Source of the DNA: Thamnidium elegans
Taxonomy: Eukaryota > Mucoromycota > Mucoromycetes > Mucorales > Mucoraceae
NCBI GenBank assembly: GCA_025201345.1
Contig: JAIXMG010000016.1
Location: 496,001-560,000 of the forward strand
Direction: 5' to 3'
Length of the DNA stretch: 64,000 nt
The position numbers and the translations under genes are program-made. Under the pieces are notes generated by a model. The model saw only the letters and a program-made list of their open reading frames with translations. It searched no databases and was not told the origin of the DNA. Of the stretch, positions 1 through 12,050 are shown in pieces (positions within the stretch are counted from its first letter, which is position 1; the number at the start of each line of letters is the position of its first letter).

Positions 1-42
1 CACATTCTTTGTCATTTAACGTGATCTTAGGTCCTTTTTTTT

Positions 43-654
43 TTATTCCTGATCAAGTTTTTTACGAAGTTTGTACGCTTCAGCTAAAATGCGGTTATCT
101 TCTTGTTCAGTTGTGACAGGTCCTTTATAATTGACATCTTTCAAAAAGCGCTACAAAATAAAAATGTTAGAATAAGGGATATAATGCATTTCTTTTTCAA
201 AAAAAAGTACCTTTTGTGTATTATAACATTTCCAAAATGTTTGCTTTTGTTCTTCACACATTTTGGCTTTATCCCACCAGCTACCATCTTTAAAACAAGT
301 AAATAATGATTCATGAAGGTCTGCACAAACTGTCAAAGCAGTTTCATGAATTTCATTTCTTTGTTCCTTAAAGTCTCGAGCTGCCCATTGGATTTGAGGT
401 TGAGGTTCTGTCTTTTCAGTAGTAGTGGTCTCGCTGCTGCTAGCGTTGGTGGAGGGTATGGGGTTTTGAGTAGGGAGATGTACTTTGTAATGGTCTGAAG
501 CTTGAACGGGTTCTGCCTCAGGTTCTTGTTCTAATGGTGTGGTCTTGGGTTGAGAAACTGTTTTAGTAGGATCGTAACGAGGTTGCTCTTGTACTAAATA
601 ATCGTCTTCTTTTACATACGATTCAACATAATCACGAGCTGAATTATTTGACAT
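43..654 (-). CDS. Twin CX9C (CHCH) domain protein, probably mitochondrial
   Basis: Two exons (654-211 and 150-43, intron GT..AG of 60 bases, phase 0) give 183 residues. The start is placed at the ATG at 654, where the protein begins MSNNSARDY; an upstream in-frame extension exists but is low-complexity leader. The N-terminal two thirds is acidic, rich in Pro/Gln/Thr and looks disordered. Around residues 115-145 two C-x9-C pairs occur (CADLHESLFTC and CEEQKQTFWKC), the signature of coiled-coil-helix proteins imported into the mitochondrial intermembrane space by the Mia40 relay; many serve cytochrome oxidase assembly. The C-terminal exon is short, charged and ends in TAA. The cysteine spacing and the splice sites are seen directly; the location is inferred from the family. 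I cannot say which CHCH family member it is. Confidence 0.75.
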
Positions 655-836
655 GTTATTAAAAAAAGTAAAAAGAGTTGAAATAATAACAATAAAAAAA
701 TTAGTCGGAAACTTAACGCCCCCTTCAACTCTTAACCCTGTATTAAGCCACACAGTAAAAAAAAAAAAACTATCATATTCTTTTTTTTTATTATTATACT
801 AATTCTTTTCTATACACACACACATATACAACACAT

Positions 837-1388
837 TTAGTTTGTTGTTTCATTGACGAAACGGTTGTTCTTTAACTCTAATTGACCATGTTCTAAAAAG
901 CTAGGCCATTCCTTTTCGCCCTTTAATTCCATAAAGTGAGGTTGTTCCCAAAGTGCTAATAACTTTTCTTTGCTTCCAACGGTCTCGAGTGCCTCACGCA
1001 GTGACACAATAGATGTTTCGACCAAGTTCAACTCATCAACAACTCTCAAACGTTTAGGTCTGGCTAAATGACTCTCGCTGGTTTGTAAATCAATTTGACG
1101 TGCCTTTGAACGTTGTAAAAGTGCATCAGTTACTGCTTGTGCTGATTGAGGTGTTTCGAAGCCAGTTAAAGCTACAAGAGGGCGCCATAAATCTTTTCTT
1201 AATCTGACAGGTGCATTCTTTGTACCAAGCTGGTTCAAGACCTTGTTCTAAAATTTTTTGTTGTTTAATACGTGGGAGGGGGGTTTTTTTTAATGTGTTA
1301 ATCTTTTTACCTTCATGTTTTGTCTTAAACTAACCAAGATTTGCTTGGTTTGAACATGACGATAAATATAAACGCTGTTTGCTACCAT
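837..1388 (-). CDS. Mhr1 / mL67-type mitochondrial protein
   Basis: Two exons (1388-1311 and 1247-837; intron 63 bases, phase 0) encode 162 residues. The first exon gives MVANSVYIYRHVQTKQILVS, followed in exon 2 by a basic stretch and the LRKDLWRPLV motif. This pair, a short N-terminal 'YRH.QT.Q...SL' strand followed by 'R.DLWRPL', is typical of the fungal Mhr1 family. Mhr1 acts in mitochondrial DNA recombination in yeast and its homologues are the large-subunit mitoribosome protein mL67. The rest is charged and helical with no membrane segment. It lies divergently from the NOT2 gene, with about 220 bases between the starts. The family call is from recognition of the motifs; which of the two roles dominates here cannot be read from sequence. 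Confidence 0.72.
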
Positions 1389-1608
1389 TCTTTTTTTTAT
1401 ACGTGTATGTAATATGAAAAAGGTCCGGGGTACAAATAGAAATAGTGGATAGCTAAAAAAAAAAGAGGAAAAATATTTATATGTTAAAACACCGCACACG
1501 ACTGTCACGTCATCCCCCCACTTTAAACCGAAGTACAGCAAAAGGAATATTTTTTTTTGTTTTTGAAATACTACATTATTTTTTTTTAATCCTTTTAATT
1601 ACATAAAA

Positions 1609-3060
1609 ATGTTCCGCCCAAATACAACAGCTGACCTAAACGAGTTTCCAGCCTTGGGGACACCACCAGCAATGAATCGAAATGGGGGTGGGTCTAATAA
1701 TCGACTAGCAAGTTATGCTTCAACAGCTGGTAACGGGTTTCAACAGCAGCAGGAAAGTCTGATGGATAGTATGAATGAATTTTCACATAAAGGCAACACT
1801 TTAGGTTCGTTTCCAGCTATACCTACGCAAGGTCGATTCAATAACATGACCGCAGAATTACCGCCATCCAACAATAGAAACTTGGCACCGAGATCTTTTT
1901 CGATGGATGAGTTCCCAGCACTACGTAGTTCTGCATCACCTTTTGAGAACGCGATAAGTAGAGAATCGGGTGGGAAACCTGAGCAATGGCTAGATTATGC
2001 CAACTTACGAGAAGGTCAACAAGGTATATACATATATTGTTTTTTAATAGGGGGGGTTTGTTATTGTCGTTATTCTTTTTCTCATCTTGTACATTTCTTT
2101 TAAAAACGTAGGAAAACCATTTTCAGAAAAGAACGACTTGTCAGATTCATGGGTAACTATTTTTTTTTTTTTTTTTTTTTTTTTTTTGTTTATTATTTAT
2201 GCTAGTAAGAAAAAAAAAACTAAACACTTTTTTTCATCTTCTTAAGACACAGCCAAGGAAACAAGATGAATTAACATCAACAGATGGTAAACCAACGGAT
2301 CCATATGGTTTATTAGGGCTTTTAGGGGTTATTAGAATGACTGATCCCGATCGTAGCATGTTGGCGCTTGGAAGTGATCTTACCACACTTGGGTTAGACT
2401 TGAATACAGCAGAGTAAGAATATACAATTAAAAAAGTAGACGCGTCATTTTTTTTATATATATATATTAATTGTACCCCCCTAGTTCTATATACTCGACA
2501 TTTATATCACCTTGGTCAGATACTCAAACTTTACCAGGACTTAATGTTGAACCAGGATACTATTTACCTGCCTGTTACCGTAACGTGCAAGCAACACCAC
2601 CTGCTCATCAACGTATGAGAACTTTTTCTGATGAAATTTTGTTTTATGTCTTTTATTGTATGCCAAAAGATATTGCCCAGGAGGCAGCAGCGCAAGAGTT
2701 GTAAGTGTATATTTTATTGATTTATTATATTTACAAGTGGGATTAATTATTTGTTTTTAAAAAAAAAGATATGCTCGTAATTGGCGTTATCATAAGGAAT
2801 TAGGGTTATGGTTAACAAAAGAAAGCGATGAAAATGGTAGACCTGTGCAAGCTTTCCGAAGGACGTCACCTAATGCTTTGGATCGTGGTGTATATGTATT
2901 CTTTGACCCTACAACATGGCAAAAGATAAAGAAGGAATGGACTTTATCTTGGGATGCAATTGAAGAAAGACCTCAACCATCACAACAAGCTTTACCTGTC
3001 AGTACCCAACAACAACAATCTTCTAGTATTAATAGTGCTTCGAATAGAGTTATGATGTAG
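1609..3060 (+). CDS. CCR4-NOT complex subunit 2 (NOT2/CNOT2)
   Basis: Five exons: 1609-2023, 2112-2152, 2247-2413, 2485-2700, 2769-3060, all with GT..AG borders and consistent phases, giving 376 residues. The N-terminal 140 residues are low-complexity and Asn/Ser/Gln-rich and contain two 'DEFPAL'-type short motifs (LNEFPALG, MDEFPAL), as in other NOT2 proteins. From about residue 165 comes the NOT2/3/5 domain: DPYGLLGLLGVIRM, a 'DLTTLGLDLN' segment, then an aromatic 'SPWSD..' block and 'PGYYLPACYRN'. The end, with 'YARNWRYHKELGLWL' and 'GVYVFFDPTTW', is the winged C-terminal part that pairs with NOT1 and NOT3/5. The protein is a scaffold subunit of the deadenylase complex that shortens mRNA poly(A) tails. 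An AT-only stretch and long poly(T) tracts mark the introns. Confidence 0.93.
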
Positions 3061-3279
3061 ACTGAAAAAATGATTATTTTTTCTTGAGGTGCTTTAGTAG
3101 ACTTTTTTTTTTCTTTTCCCTCCCTTTTCTTCCCTCTCTTTTTCTTCTTTTTCTTCTTCTTCCCTCCCATTTTATCAATAATTAAAAACAAAACAAAAAC
3201 CCTACAAGTTTCTTTTTTTTATAAAAGAAAAAAGTATATATAAAAAAGTATTTTTGATATTTTATTGATCTTTATATAT

Positions 3280-5786
3280 TTAAGGCGTAAATAGTGTTTG
3301 AACACCTTTATTAGTACGTTCATATCTGGACATTTCTCTTTCATGCTTCAAATCTTTTAATTGCTTTTCAAGTTTCTTCTTTTCTTCACCTTCTCTTTCC
3401 AAAGTACGTTGATGATCAGCCTTCATGTCATTAATCATTCTTCTAAATTCTTTACGTAAAGAAGCAGTAGTAGGAGTATCTGCTTCATACCCTAAATTCT
3501 TCGTCTTTTCTTCTGCAAGATTAGATTCAAGTACTTTAACTTCTTTAGTCAATTTCTCTATACGTTTTTCATAATTTCTTCGATCGGTTTCGAATTCCAT
3601 TGCTGTGCCAGTCAGACGATCAAATTCTTTCAAGATACCCTCAAAATCAGCCTCCATTATATTACTTTGTTCAATCCAAGCAGCTTCCTTTTCAGAAAAT
3701 TGAACTTGTAATTGTTGTAAGGCGCCGTGTTGACCAGATTGGTTTGGTGCAGACCGATGTTGTCTTAATTCAGATTCAAGTTTACTTAATTGGATATCAC
3801 GAGCATCCAGTGCTCTTGTTTTATCACGAATAAGTAACTCTAAATCTTGACATGTAGCCGATAACTTTTCATGTTCTTCCTTTAATTTTTCACATTGACG
3901 TGTGGTTTTATCTAAAAAGGCAGCTTGCTCTTTTAATTGAGCTTGATACTCTTGTTCTTGTTCTTCCAATTGTTGTTCGTATTGTTCTTTAAGTGAGCTA
4001 GAAGGTGCAGTGTTATCCATTTGTTGCATCATGGTTTGTCGCTTAGCGGTACGTTCCCATTTTTCTTTTTGAGAACGTAACTGAAAGACTTGATCTCGAT
4101 ACTGCTCCATTTCCTTTTTTAATTCAGTCTCGCGAGATTGAAAGACAGCAGATTGTGATTGTATTTTACTAGAGGCAAGTTCCATCTCTGATACAGTGGC
4201 TTTTAACTTTGCGATTTCGACATAACCCATCTCCAGCTCACGTTCAACGCGTTGCTGATTTTGGTTTGCTGTGGATAAATCAGTTTCCAGTTGTTGTTGT
4301 TGACGATGATGTTCTACCTTTATATTTGTATCGTCTGAAAAATCAAAATCATCTTCAGGAAGCCAGTCCACAGCAGGTTTATTTACTTTGGATAATAATT
4401 GATTCATTTCTTTTTGAAGTGCAGAGTATTTAGTTTCTGCTGCTTGGTTCTTGGATTGTGCCGCTCGTAATTGAACTTCAAGTTTCTTTTCTGACATGGA
4501 TTCAAGTCGATATCTTTCTTCTACACTGGATAATTTTGTCTCGAATTGTTTGGATTGGGATTTATAGGCTTCTAATTGGCGTTCCAGGTGTGTTAATAAT
4601 TCAGTAGACGATAATGTACTATTATTGAAATTTAAATCATATCGTTTCAAGATCTTGTTGAGTGTGTTGGTAATACTTTGTAGTTCGGTACGGATCTTGG
4701 TTTTATCTTGGTCGAATTGAGTTGGGGTTTCGGTCTCTAACTTTTGTAAACCAAGGCACAGTACACCTGCGGTATGTTGTAATATTTGATATTGTGAATC
4801 GATTTCGTCTGCTTTTAATTCATGTAATCGTTGAGATAATATCTTGACTTTACGGTCTGCTTCAATAGCTTCATCTAAAAGTATTGCAACTGATTCTCGG
4901 TTTTTGTTGGATGATAAGTTGGATAAAGAATGTGAAGTCTCTTGAATTTTTTTATCTAGTTCAAGTTTTGAGGTGGAATTTTTAACTCTACTTTTTAACC
5001 GTGCGTGATGCTACACAACAACAAAATTAAAATTGGATTATTTTTTTATTTATATGTAACTTACTTGTTTTAAAGTTTCAAATTCTTCAAATGTCAATAC
5101 TTTATATTCGCGTGCATCAATCATTGCATGAGAAATAAGTAACTGCATAAGCATTTCTTCAGAATTAATATCTTGTTTAATAGGCTCTTTTTTAGATTGT
5201 ACGTTAGTCTTTAGTTTCCACATGGATTCTAATTCTTGTGCTAAATCGTCATCGGTTGTAGCAGAAGAGGTAGTAGAAGAAGATGATGAAACTGAGGAAT
5301 AAATTGAAGGTGGTTCATCTAATAGACTGGATGACGACTTTACATCTAATATTATATTTATTAGTTTATAGCCCCCCAACCAAAAAAAAAAAAAAAAAAA
5401 AAAAAAAGTATTATTATGTATTACCATGTGATCCCATCGTCTTATTAGCCATTGCTAGCTGCGAATCTCGAATACGAAAAGGTGACCTGGCTGGTAATGT
5501 AGGTGACAGAGCTTGATAGGATGATGTAGATGACATATCACTATCCCTACTTGGATTATGATATGGTTCTTCCTTTCGTGTCATCAGTGGTGGAGTCGAT
5601 CTTTGTGGGTTAGAAGGTGTTCCGTTTAAAAGACTTTCGTTGTCTCGTTTTGGAAAATTAAAAAAATTGGTTCGAGTGAACTTTAAGCCCATGGGTCTGT
5701 CATCATCACTGGTTTGCATTGGCATAATTGGGATCTAGAAATCGTCATTTAGTAACGTTGTCTAAAACTTCTTCCTTTCTTACCAT
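3280..5786 (-). CDS. Uds1 (up-regulated during septation) domain coiled-coil protein
   Basis: Four exons: 5786-5784, 5734-5425, 5345-5065, 5010-3280, giving 774 residues. The first exon is modelled as the bare ATG with a GTAAGA donor directly after it; if that is wrong, translation would begin at the in-frame ATG at 5725. Residues 1-150 are Ser/Thr/Pro-rich. The Uds1 domain follows (about 165-300): 'MLMQLLISHAMIDAREY' then 'LTFEEFETLKQ', and further on 'LQHTAGVLCLGLQKLE', which is the characteristic end of that domain. The remaining 430 residues are almost continuous heptad coiled coil rich in Glu, Gln, Lys and Leu. Uds1 proteins are fungal and linked to septation or cell-end growth. The final GVQTLFTP is an unusual non-coiled tail. 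The neighbour NOT2 is convergent, about 220 bases away. Confidence 0.82.
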
Positions 5787-6748
5787 TACTGAAATAAAAA
5801 ATAACCAGGAAAAATAAAAAAGAAAAAGAAAAAGAAAAATATAAAAAAATAATTTGTACCCTTTTATTTGTGTCAAGCTATTTTTTATTTATTATACATA
5901 CATTATACAAAAAAAAAAAAAAAAAAAGGGGGAAAAAGAATAATACAAGTATTCAATGGTACTTGTCTCTCGTTAGTGTTATTATTATTATTATTACTAT
6001 TTTTTTTTAAAAAAAAAAAAAAAAGTATATAATATCTACTCGTTATTTACGTAGTTTATAAGGTAACAAGCATTTGGTGAAACGTACGACATTTTAACAT
6101 TTAGCCACATTTCTCTTTTCAATTAGTAGGGCTCGTAAAAATTTTGTCATCGTTTAAAAGGAGAACCTATTTAGTAACCTTTTCATATATGTGCCTCTTT
6201 CCAGTAAAACCTCAATCCTATTACCTTCCATCTAAAAAAGTCTTTCTTTTTTTCAAAAGGGGAAAAGGCTATCATTTTTTTTTTTACTAGTAACATTAAA
6301 GTTTTCGAGGTTGTTCTAGGTTACACCAAAATCAAAAGTAAACTGTTACCAATTCGCACATCAAGAAAATTCTTGCGTAATACATAAATACATCTTTCAC
6401 TTGAAAACATACATTGTTAGTTAAATTGAATACAATGATCATCAAAGAAGCAATGTAACACATATATCTAAATAAGGATTTTTGATAGAAGAAAACAAAA
6501 AGGGTTTATTTGTTTACATCAAATCAAATGTTTATAGTATTTAGTCAAACTATGCTACTTTATACTTATAAAAAACAAATATATGAAAATAAAAGAGAAT
6601 AATATCGAAAGAATTTAGTAAAGTTTTTGAAATTGAAACATATCTTTTAATTAATTTAATTAAAAAAGAGGAAATAAAAGAACATAGTTTACATGTGCTT
6701 TTATTTCATTCGTTTATTTAATTATTCCCCTCTTATGAGCATCAATGT
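5787..6748. other. Intergenic, AT-rich, no gene seen
   Basis: The 5' side of the Uds1 gene. It contains poly(A)/poly(T) tracts and ATT trinucleotide runs (about 5980-6000) but no convincing coding frame on either strand. Confidence 0.6.
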
Positions 6749-7245
6749 TCAATGGGAAGGAGGATCATATATTCGTATAAATATACTTTTGAAGGGATTA
6801 AGCTTTCGACGACACTCTTCAAGGACCTGTCCATCTAATCCACGCAAGGATCCCAACACATCATCGTTATAACGCATAAAGTTGATGTGATATCAATCAT
6901 TCAGGGGGGGGGGGAGGAGAAGGGAGAGGTTTTTTTTTTCAGCCTCAGTTTCTTTTTGAACGATGGTAAGTACCGTCAACTTTACGTCTGGAGCATCTTG
7001 TTGTCCTACTTTCTCTTTTAGTATATAAAAGTGTTTTTATTAGTTAAATAATATATTACTTACTATGCGCATTTAAAAATAAATTTAAATCATTGGTGAA
7101 CGTTTCTGGAAAGACCGTGCAATCGACAGAGCCGAATTTGTTGTTAACATATAGTTTATTCGTAACCGAATTTTTTTTTCTTATTTCTTCGTTCGTCGTA
7201 AAATTTATCAACTTGCATGATGCTACTAAACAATTGCCGTACTTT
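6749..7245 (-). pseudogene. Decayed multi-exon gene, unidentified
   Basis: On the minus strand three coding-looking pieces follow each other. Near 7245-7190 a piece reads VRQLFSSIMQVDKFYDERR. At about 7135-7067 a piece reads NKFGSVDCTVFPETF and ends at a GTAAGTAA donor. At 7005-6749 the segment VGQQDAPDVKLTVLTIVQKE runs through a poly(C)-poly(A) tract and an in-frame TGA into NFMRYNDDVLGSLRGLDG and stops at TGA (6749-6751). Codon-like composition and the splice borders say this was a gene; the homopolymer tracts, the stop and the frame changes say it is broken. I do not recognise the protein. Confidence 0.45.
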
Positions 7246-7699
7246 AGATTCTTTAAACGTTCATTTGGTACATCGAAATGGCCTATACAACATTACTGTT
7301 AGCTTTATGAAATCTCCACATAACTAATATACATTTTTATTACCTTCTACAGACAATACAGTTTTGTTATTTAGGATAGACTCAACCGTAGTGCCTTCCA
7401 ATTAGATAATACGAATAAACGAATTATAGTCGTATTTTTTGAATTAACCGTGAAATAGACTGCACATCAAGATTTTCCCGTTGTGTTGCTCAACTTTGTT
7501 TATCCGCATAAAAAAGAATCCTGTGTGAATCACGTTGAAACGATAAGTACAGACAAAAATGATTAATGAACGAATAAATACAAGTATAATACAACATGAT
7601 GAGTAATTGAATCATATAAGTAAATAGACCCCCCCATTTTATCATTTATTCTATCTCTTTTATTTTATTTTTTAAACCTTTTAATTTGTTTTAGTTATT

Positions 7700-8185
7700 A
7701 TGGAGGACCTCATTCAAACTATACTAATAACAACCCAGAACGCCATCATTTTCAGCAGACGGTTAGCTATCGTGTTTGATTATTATGTGGTCATGGCTCA
7801 TTCCCAATCGCTTTCTTCGTCAGTTATTTTGTATATACCCCGATACCTCTATGATATTGCGGTAGCCGATGTTTACAAACGTCTCCAAGTTGATATTGCT
7901 AACCCCAGTATCAATTCTTGCTTGGTGGTAACCGCTGCGGGCCATTACCTTACCAGTCGCACCTTCAAGCATTCTGCCACGGCCGTAATCTCTCCGCGCG
8001 CCACCATACAAGTAACAGAATTCAAAATTAATTCCATTATCGAGACACCTCCAGCTAAAATCGCTTCATTGGATCGCATTCAACTTGGGTCCCCACCCAT
8101 GTTGGATCCATTTATACCACGTCCACTTGACCTGTCCTACCTGCGAAAAGGAGAGACGCTGAAGGTTAAAGGAAGAAGAAAGTAA
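7700..8185 (+). CDS. Orphan ORF, 161 codons, hypothetical
   Basis: An uninterrupted frame from the ATG at 7700 to the TAA at 8183-8185 in a stretch that is clearly less AT-rich than its surroundings. The N-terminal half has two hydrophobic patches, the middle reads ...AVADVYKRLQVDIANPSINS, and the C-terminus is basic. A 'TTTTAG' acceptor-like site lies just before the ATG, so it could be the last exon of something longer or a remnant. No family is recognised and the opposite strand also carries a 63-codon frame, so the coding strand itself is not certain. Confidence 0.35.
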   Translation: MEDLIQTILITTQNAIIFSRRLAIVFDYYVVMAHSQSLSSSVILYIPRYLYDIAVADVYKRLQVDIANPSINSCLVVTAAGHYLTSRTFKHSATAVISPRATIQVTEFKINSIIETPPAKIASLDRIQLGSPPMLDPFIPRPLDLSYLRKGETLKVKGRRK

Positions 8186-9147
8186 ACCCACAAGGTAGCA
8201 TTGAAAAGAGGTATCATCCCACCTGACCGTGACGCACCAACCCGTTCCTCTAAAAGGCTTAATAAAATAATCAATTTATGTGTTTAAAATTAACAATTTT
8301 TTTTTCGATTTTCACCACTTTTTTTTTATAGCTCCAATACGAATAGTTACCAGTTATTTCTAAGGTAGAGTTGAGTAAACGAGAAAAATAGTAAACCCAA
8401 TCTAAATGGTATCTGATGGTTTTTTTTTACTGGGTTTGTAGTTATTTTAGTTAGCATAATATCCCAAATATCTCGCAAGTTTTGGACATGTATACAACGA
8501 CATGATCGCCAAACCGCCAAAATAAGCGTGTAACAAAGTTTGATGAACTCGGCGTCCTACTCTCAGTACCTCATTATGTTTTGAAACCATACTTTTTTCT
8601 AAACCGTTTTAAATAATTTCCTTATAAATAAGGGGGAATCAAATCGTAGTTCAAATAATACTTACAACCGTACTCTAAATTGATATTATCATACGTAATT
8701 ACAAATCAACAAATGTTTGGAGTCTATAAACAGTACTGATAATAACGGTTTTAAAGTCTACAATAGAGATTTGACAAGCCGTGTTAAATTTCAGAATGGT
8801 ACTTTTTAAAGAAGACAGTTTTCCCCGAAAGTACGCCAGGAATACTTAAGATATTGATATTAAAAATAACGATTTTTTTTAAAAGGGGAATCCAGTAAGC
8901 ACGCGTATGATAAAATGTAAAAATAGAAGAAAGCCTTGGCAACACAAAGCTATTTTTTTTTTGTCAAAAGTGACGCATGAAAAAGTATCGCTTAAAAGGG
9001 TTTAGCTAAAACCCAGAATATTGGCATTGATTCACGTGTAAATGATGCGCACACTTTTTTTTTTTTTTTTTTTTGGGTATATAATAAAAAACTAGCCTTT
9101 TTTTCTTTTTTTTCTTTTTACTTCATACAAAAATATATATACAAAAA
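8186..9147. other. Intergenic region upstream of the Ysc84-type gene
   Basis: No coding frame found. Immediately before the gene there is a poly(T) tract (9055-9074) followed by a TATATAATAAAA-like element at about 9079, a reasonable core promoter position for the ATG at 9148. Confidence 0.45.
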
Positions 9148-10200
9148 ATGTCCATGTTTGATAAAATTAAAGAACAAGCTACCCGTGCTGCTACTAGTAA
9201 AGTGATTTGCTATTATTATATAAACGTCTAAACTAACAAAAATATATAGATGCCAGTACTTTTGGTCAAAACGCTACTCGTCAAGTAGGTGATATGGCAA
9301 ATGATGCCAGTAAGTTTTTCTTTTAGAATAATAAAAGTTATGTATACACTAATGTTGTTTAATTAGCTAAAAGTGGACCCAGTTTTAATAGTCCCATTCC
9401 AGGTAACTTGAAAGAGGAATGTGCCAAGGCTTCTCGTATCCTTGAACAATTTATTAGTAAGTTTTTTTTTTTTGTTTTTGTTTATTTATAATTATTTTCC
9501 TGGGGGCGTAAAAAAAAAACTAATTTGTTTCATAAAAGTTAAAGACGAAGTTGAAAATGGATTCGATACAATTATTCCTGTTTCAGTTATTAAACAAGCG
9601 AAAGGCCTTGCTATCTTTACTGTAGTAAAGGCAGGTTTCCTTTGGAGTGGACGTGCTGGTAGTGGTATCGTTGTGTCAAAGTAAGTACTTTTATTTATAA
9701 GAGAGAGAGAGAGAGAAGTTACTAACACTATTTTTTTTTTTAAAAAAAGGTTGCCTGATGGTAAATGGAGTGCACCCAGCTGTATTGCAACAGGTGGTGT
9801 CGGATTTGGTGCACAAATCGGAGCAGATATTACAGACTTCGTATTAATTTTAAACAGTGAAGAGGCAGTCAGAGCATTTTCACAAGGAGGCAATCTTACA
9901 TTGGGTGGAAACCTTTCAGTTAGTGTGGGACCTATTGGAGCAGGTGGTGAGGCTAGTATTGCAGGAGACATGCGTGATAAAAAGGTCGCATCCATCTTTT
10001 CTTATACAAAATCAAAGGGCTTATTTGCAGGTATGTCAATCGAAGGTACAGGCTTATTAGAGTTACAAAAAGCAAATTCTACCTTTTACGGTAAACCAAT
10101 TCGTGCCGAAGCTATTTTAAAGGGTGAAATTGAACCACCAGTTGAAGCTAAAGTATTGTACGACACAATTACCAAAGCAGAAAATCGTGAAGCATATTAA
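9148..10200 (+). CDS. Ysc84/SH3YL1-type actin regulator (SYLF domain)
   Basis: Five exons (9148-9196, 9250-9309, 9367-9456, 9539-9680, 9750-10200) give 263 residues. After a short lead (MSMFDKIKEQATRAAT) comes the full SYLF/Ysc84 domain: LKEECAKASRILEQFI, then 'IIPVSVIKQAKGLAIFTVVKAG', 'SGRAGSGIVVSKLPDGKWSAPS', 'GGVGFGAQIGADITDFVLILNS', 'GGNLTLGGNLSVSVGPIGAGG', 'SKGLFAGMSIEG'. In yeast Ysc84 this domain binds phosphoinositides and bundles actin at endocytic patches. The C-terminal SH3 domain of yeast Ysc84 is absent: the protein ends right after the SYLF domain (ENREAY), as in many fungal paralogues. The gene is convergent with the ProRS gene, only 21 bases between stops. Confidence 0.93.
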
Positions 10201-10221
10201 AATATCATTTTATTTTATTTT

Positions 10222-12050
10222 TCAAATAATATACTTTTTTAAATCTTGAATAGATATAATTGTCTTTTTACTTTGTTGACCTTGAATACGTTCATTTAAT
10301 TCAACTTGGCCATCTTCTAATGCCTTTTGTCCAACAATAATTGTAAAAGGATAACCTATTAATTCGGTGTCCTTCATTTTAGTTCCAAATCCTGATCTAC
10401 GATCATCAATGACGATATCGTCTTTAAATGATGTACTTAAGTTATCATAGACTTGATGAACAATATCTTTAAATTCTTGCTTCCTATCATCTGTAGGTAC
10501 AATACAGATACTGTAAGGTGCTAACGATTTAGGCCAAACAATACCTTTATCATCATATTTTGCTTCTGCAACTGCTGCTAAAACTCTGGTAACACCAATA
10601 CCATAACATCCCATCTCGACTGGAATTTGTTCTGGTTTGTTACCTTCACGGAAAGTACAATTTAAAGCAGAAGAATATTTGGTACCTAAATAAAATGTAT
10701 GACCACACTCAATAGCTTTTACACTAGATAAAGCACTATCATGATCTTTACAGGTAGCACAATGATCACCCTCTTGAGCTAACCTAAAATGATCAGGTGT
10801 GTGTACAGTTACTTTTTCGTGTTGAGTAATCTTTAAATCGAGCGCATTATCCAAAAATAAATGTAAATGTGAAATATCCTTAGAATCCATTGAATCTAAT
10901 TTTTTTTGAGGAATAGTGGTCATATCGATGGTTGCTTTTTCACTCATCAGTTGTTGTGATTTCAAATATTTACTTAATTGTGTTTCAACCTTTAATAAAT
11001 TTGCGTTTCTTCCTTTGGGTGTAAATACTGCTGCCAAACCCTCAATTGGTCCATCTTCTGAATTGTTTAAGCCAGACCAAGATACAACTGTGGATTCAAT
11101 AGGCGTATTTATGTCAAGTTGGTTCATGAATGATTTGGAGATTTGATCAGGTACAGAATCGGTTATTATAGGTTGATAGGTCGCAGGTAATTTACCAATA
11201 GCAAGTTCTTCATTGGCGGTATAGCCACAATCAGAACAAGTCAATAAAGTATCTTCTCCTACAGTTGAAATAAGATGATACTCATGAGATTTGGAGCCAC
11301 CAATGTTACCACTATCCGCTTCAGCTACTACAAAAGGTACACCAATTCTGGTAAATATATTCTTATAGGCCACAGCAACATCATCATACGCCTTATAAGC
11401 ATCCTCTACTGTACTATCGAAAGAATACAAATCTTTCATAATAAACTCGCGTCCTCTTAACAATCCAGCTCTAGGACGTAACTCGTCACGATACTTTCTA
11501 CCTATTTGATATAAGCGAATAGGCAATTGTTTTGAAGATCTTAATTCAGTAGCAACTAATTGAGTGATCTCTTCTTCATGAGTAGGAGCCAATAACAAAT
11601 CAGTTTCCTTTCTATCTTTTAAACGAAAGAACTCTCCTTTGGAACCTTCCCAACGACCCGTCTTTTTCCAACCTTCTGGGTTTAATAACATGGGTAAAGA
11701 TAACTTTTGACTACCGATGGCTTGCATCTCTTGATCAATAATACGTTCAATCTTTTCGACGGTTCTGAGACCAAGTGGTAAAAGTGAATAGATACCGGGA
11801 CCACTTTGTCGAACAAAACCTGCTTTCAGTAAGAGACCATGACTTGCAGAGTTGTCTGGGTTTTTGTCCTTGGTTAAAGGCACAAACTGGTTTGATAACT
11901 TATTTCGTCCCTGAATATATAATTTATATTTTAGATACTTTTTTTTTTTAAAAAAAAAAAAGAAAAGAGAAAGAGTTTTTTTTGGGTGTTTACATCAAGA
12001 GAAAAGTATCGTTTTAATTGAAATGTAGGTTTATTTCTTAATGTCAACAT
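10222..12050 (-). CDS. Mitochondrial (bacterial-type) prolyl-tRNA synthetase
   Basis: Two exons (12050-11994 and 11910-10222) give 581 residues. Exon 1 is just the basic, Ser/Arg/Phe-containing leader MLTLRNKPTFQLKRYFSLD, a typical mitochondrial presequence, and is separated from the enzyme by an 83-base intron. Class II core motifs follow: motif 1 'GPGIYSLLPLGLRTVEKI', motif 2 'RAGLLRGREFIMKDLYSFD', motif 3 'GCYGIGVTRVLAA'. Between motifs 2 and 3 lies a long insertion with two Cys pairs (LTCSDCGYTANEE and CATCKDH), matching the INS block of bacterial ProRS. The C-terminal anticodon-binding part begins near 'SICIVPTDDRK' and contains DDRRSGFGTKM. It charges tRNA-Pro with proline in mitochondria. 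It shares a 560-base divergent intergenic space with the PI4-kinase gene. Confidence 0.94.

Noticed and set aside
7820..8011. Minus-strand ARIDTGVSNINLE resembling a retroviral-type aspartic protease active site (DTG)
   Set aside because: Only the three-residue core fits; the flanking hydrophobic strand and the second conserved block are missing and the frame is short.
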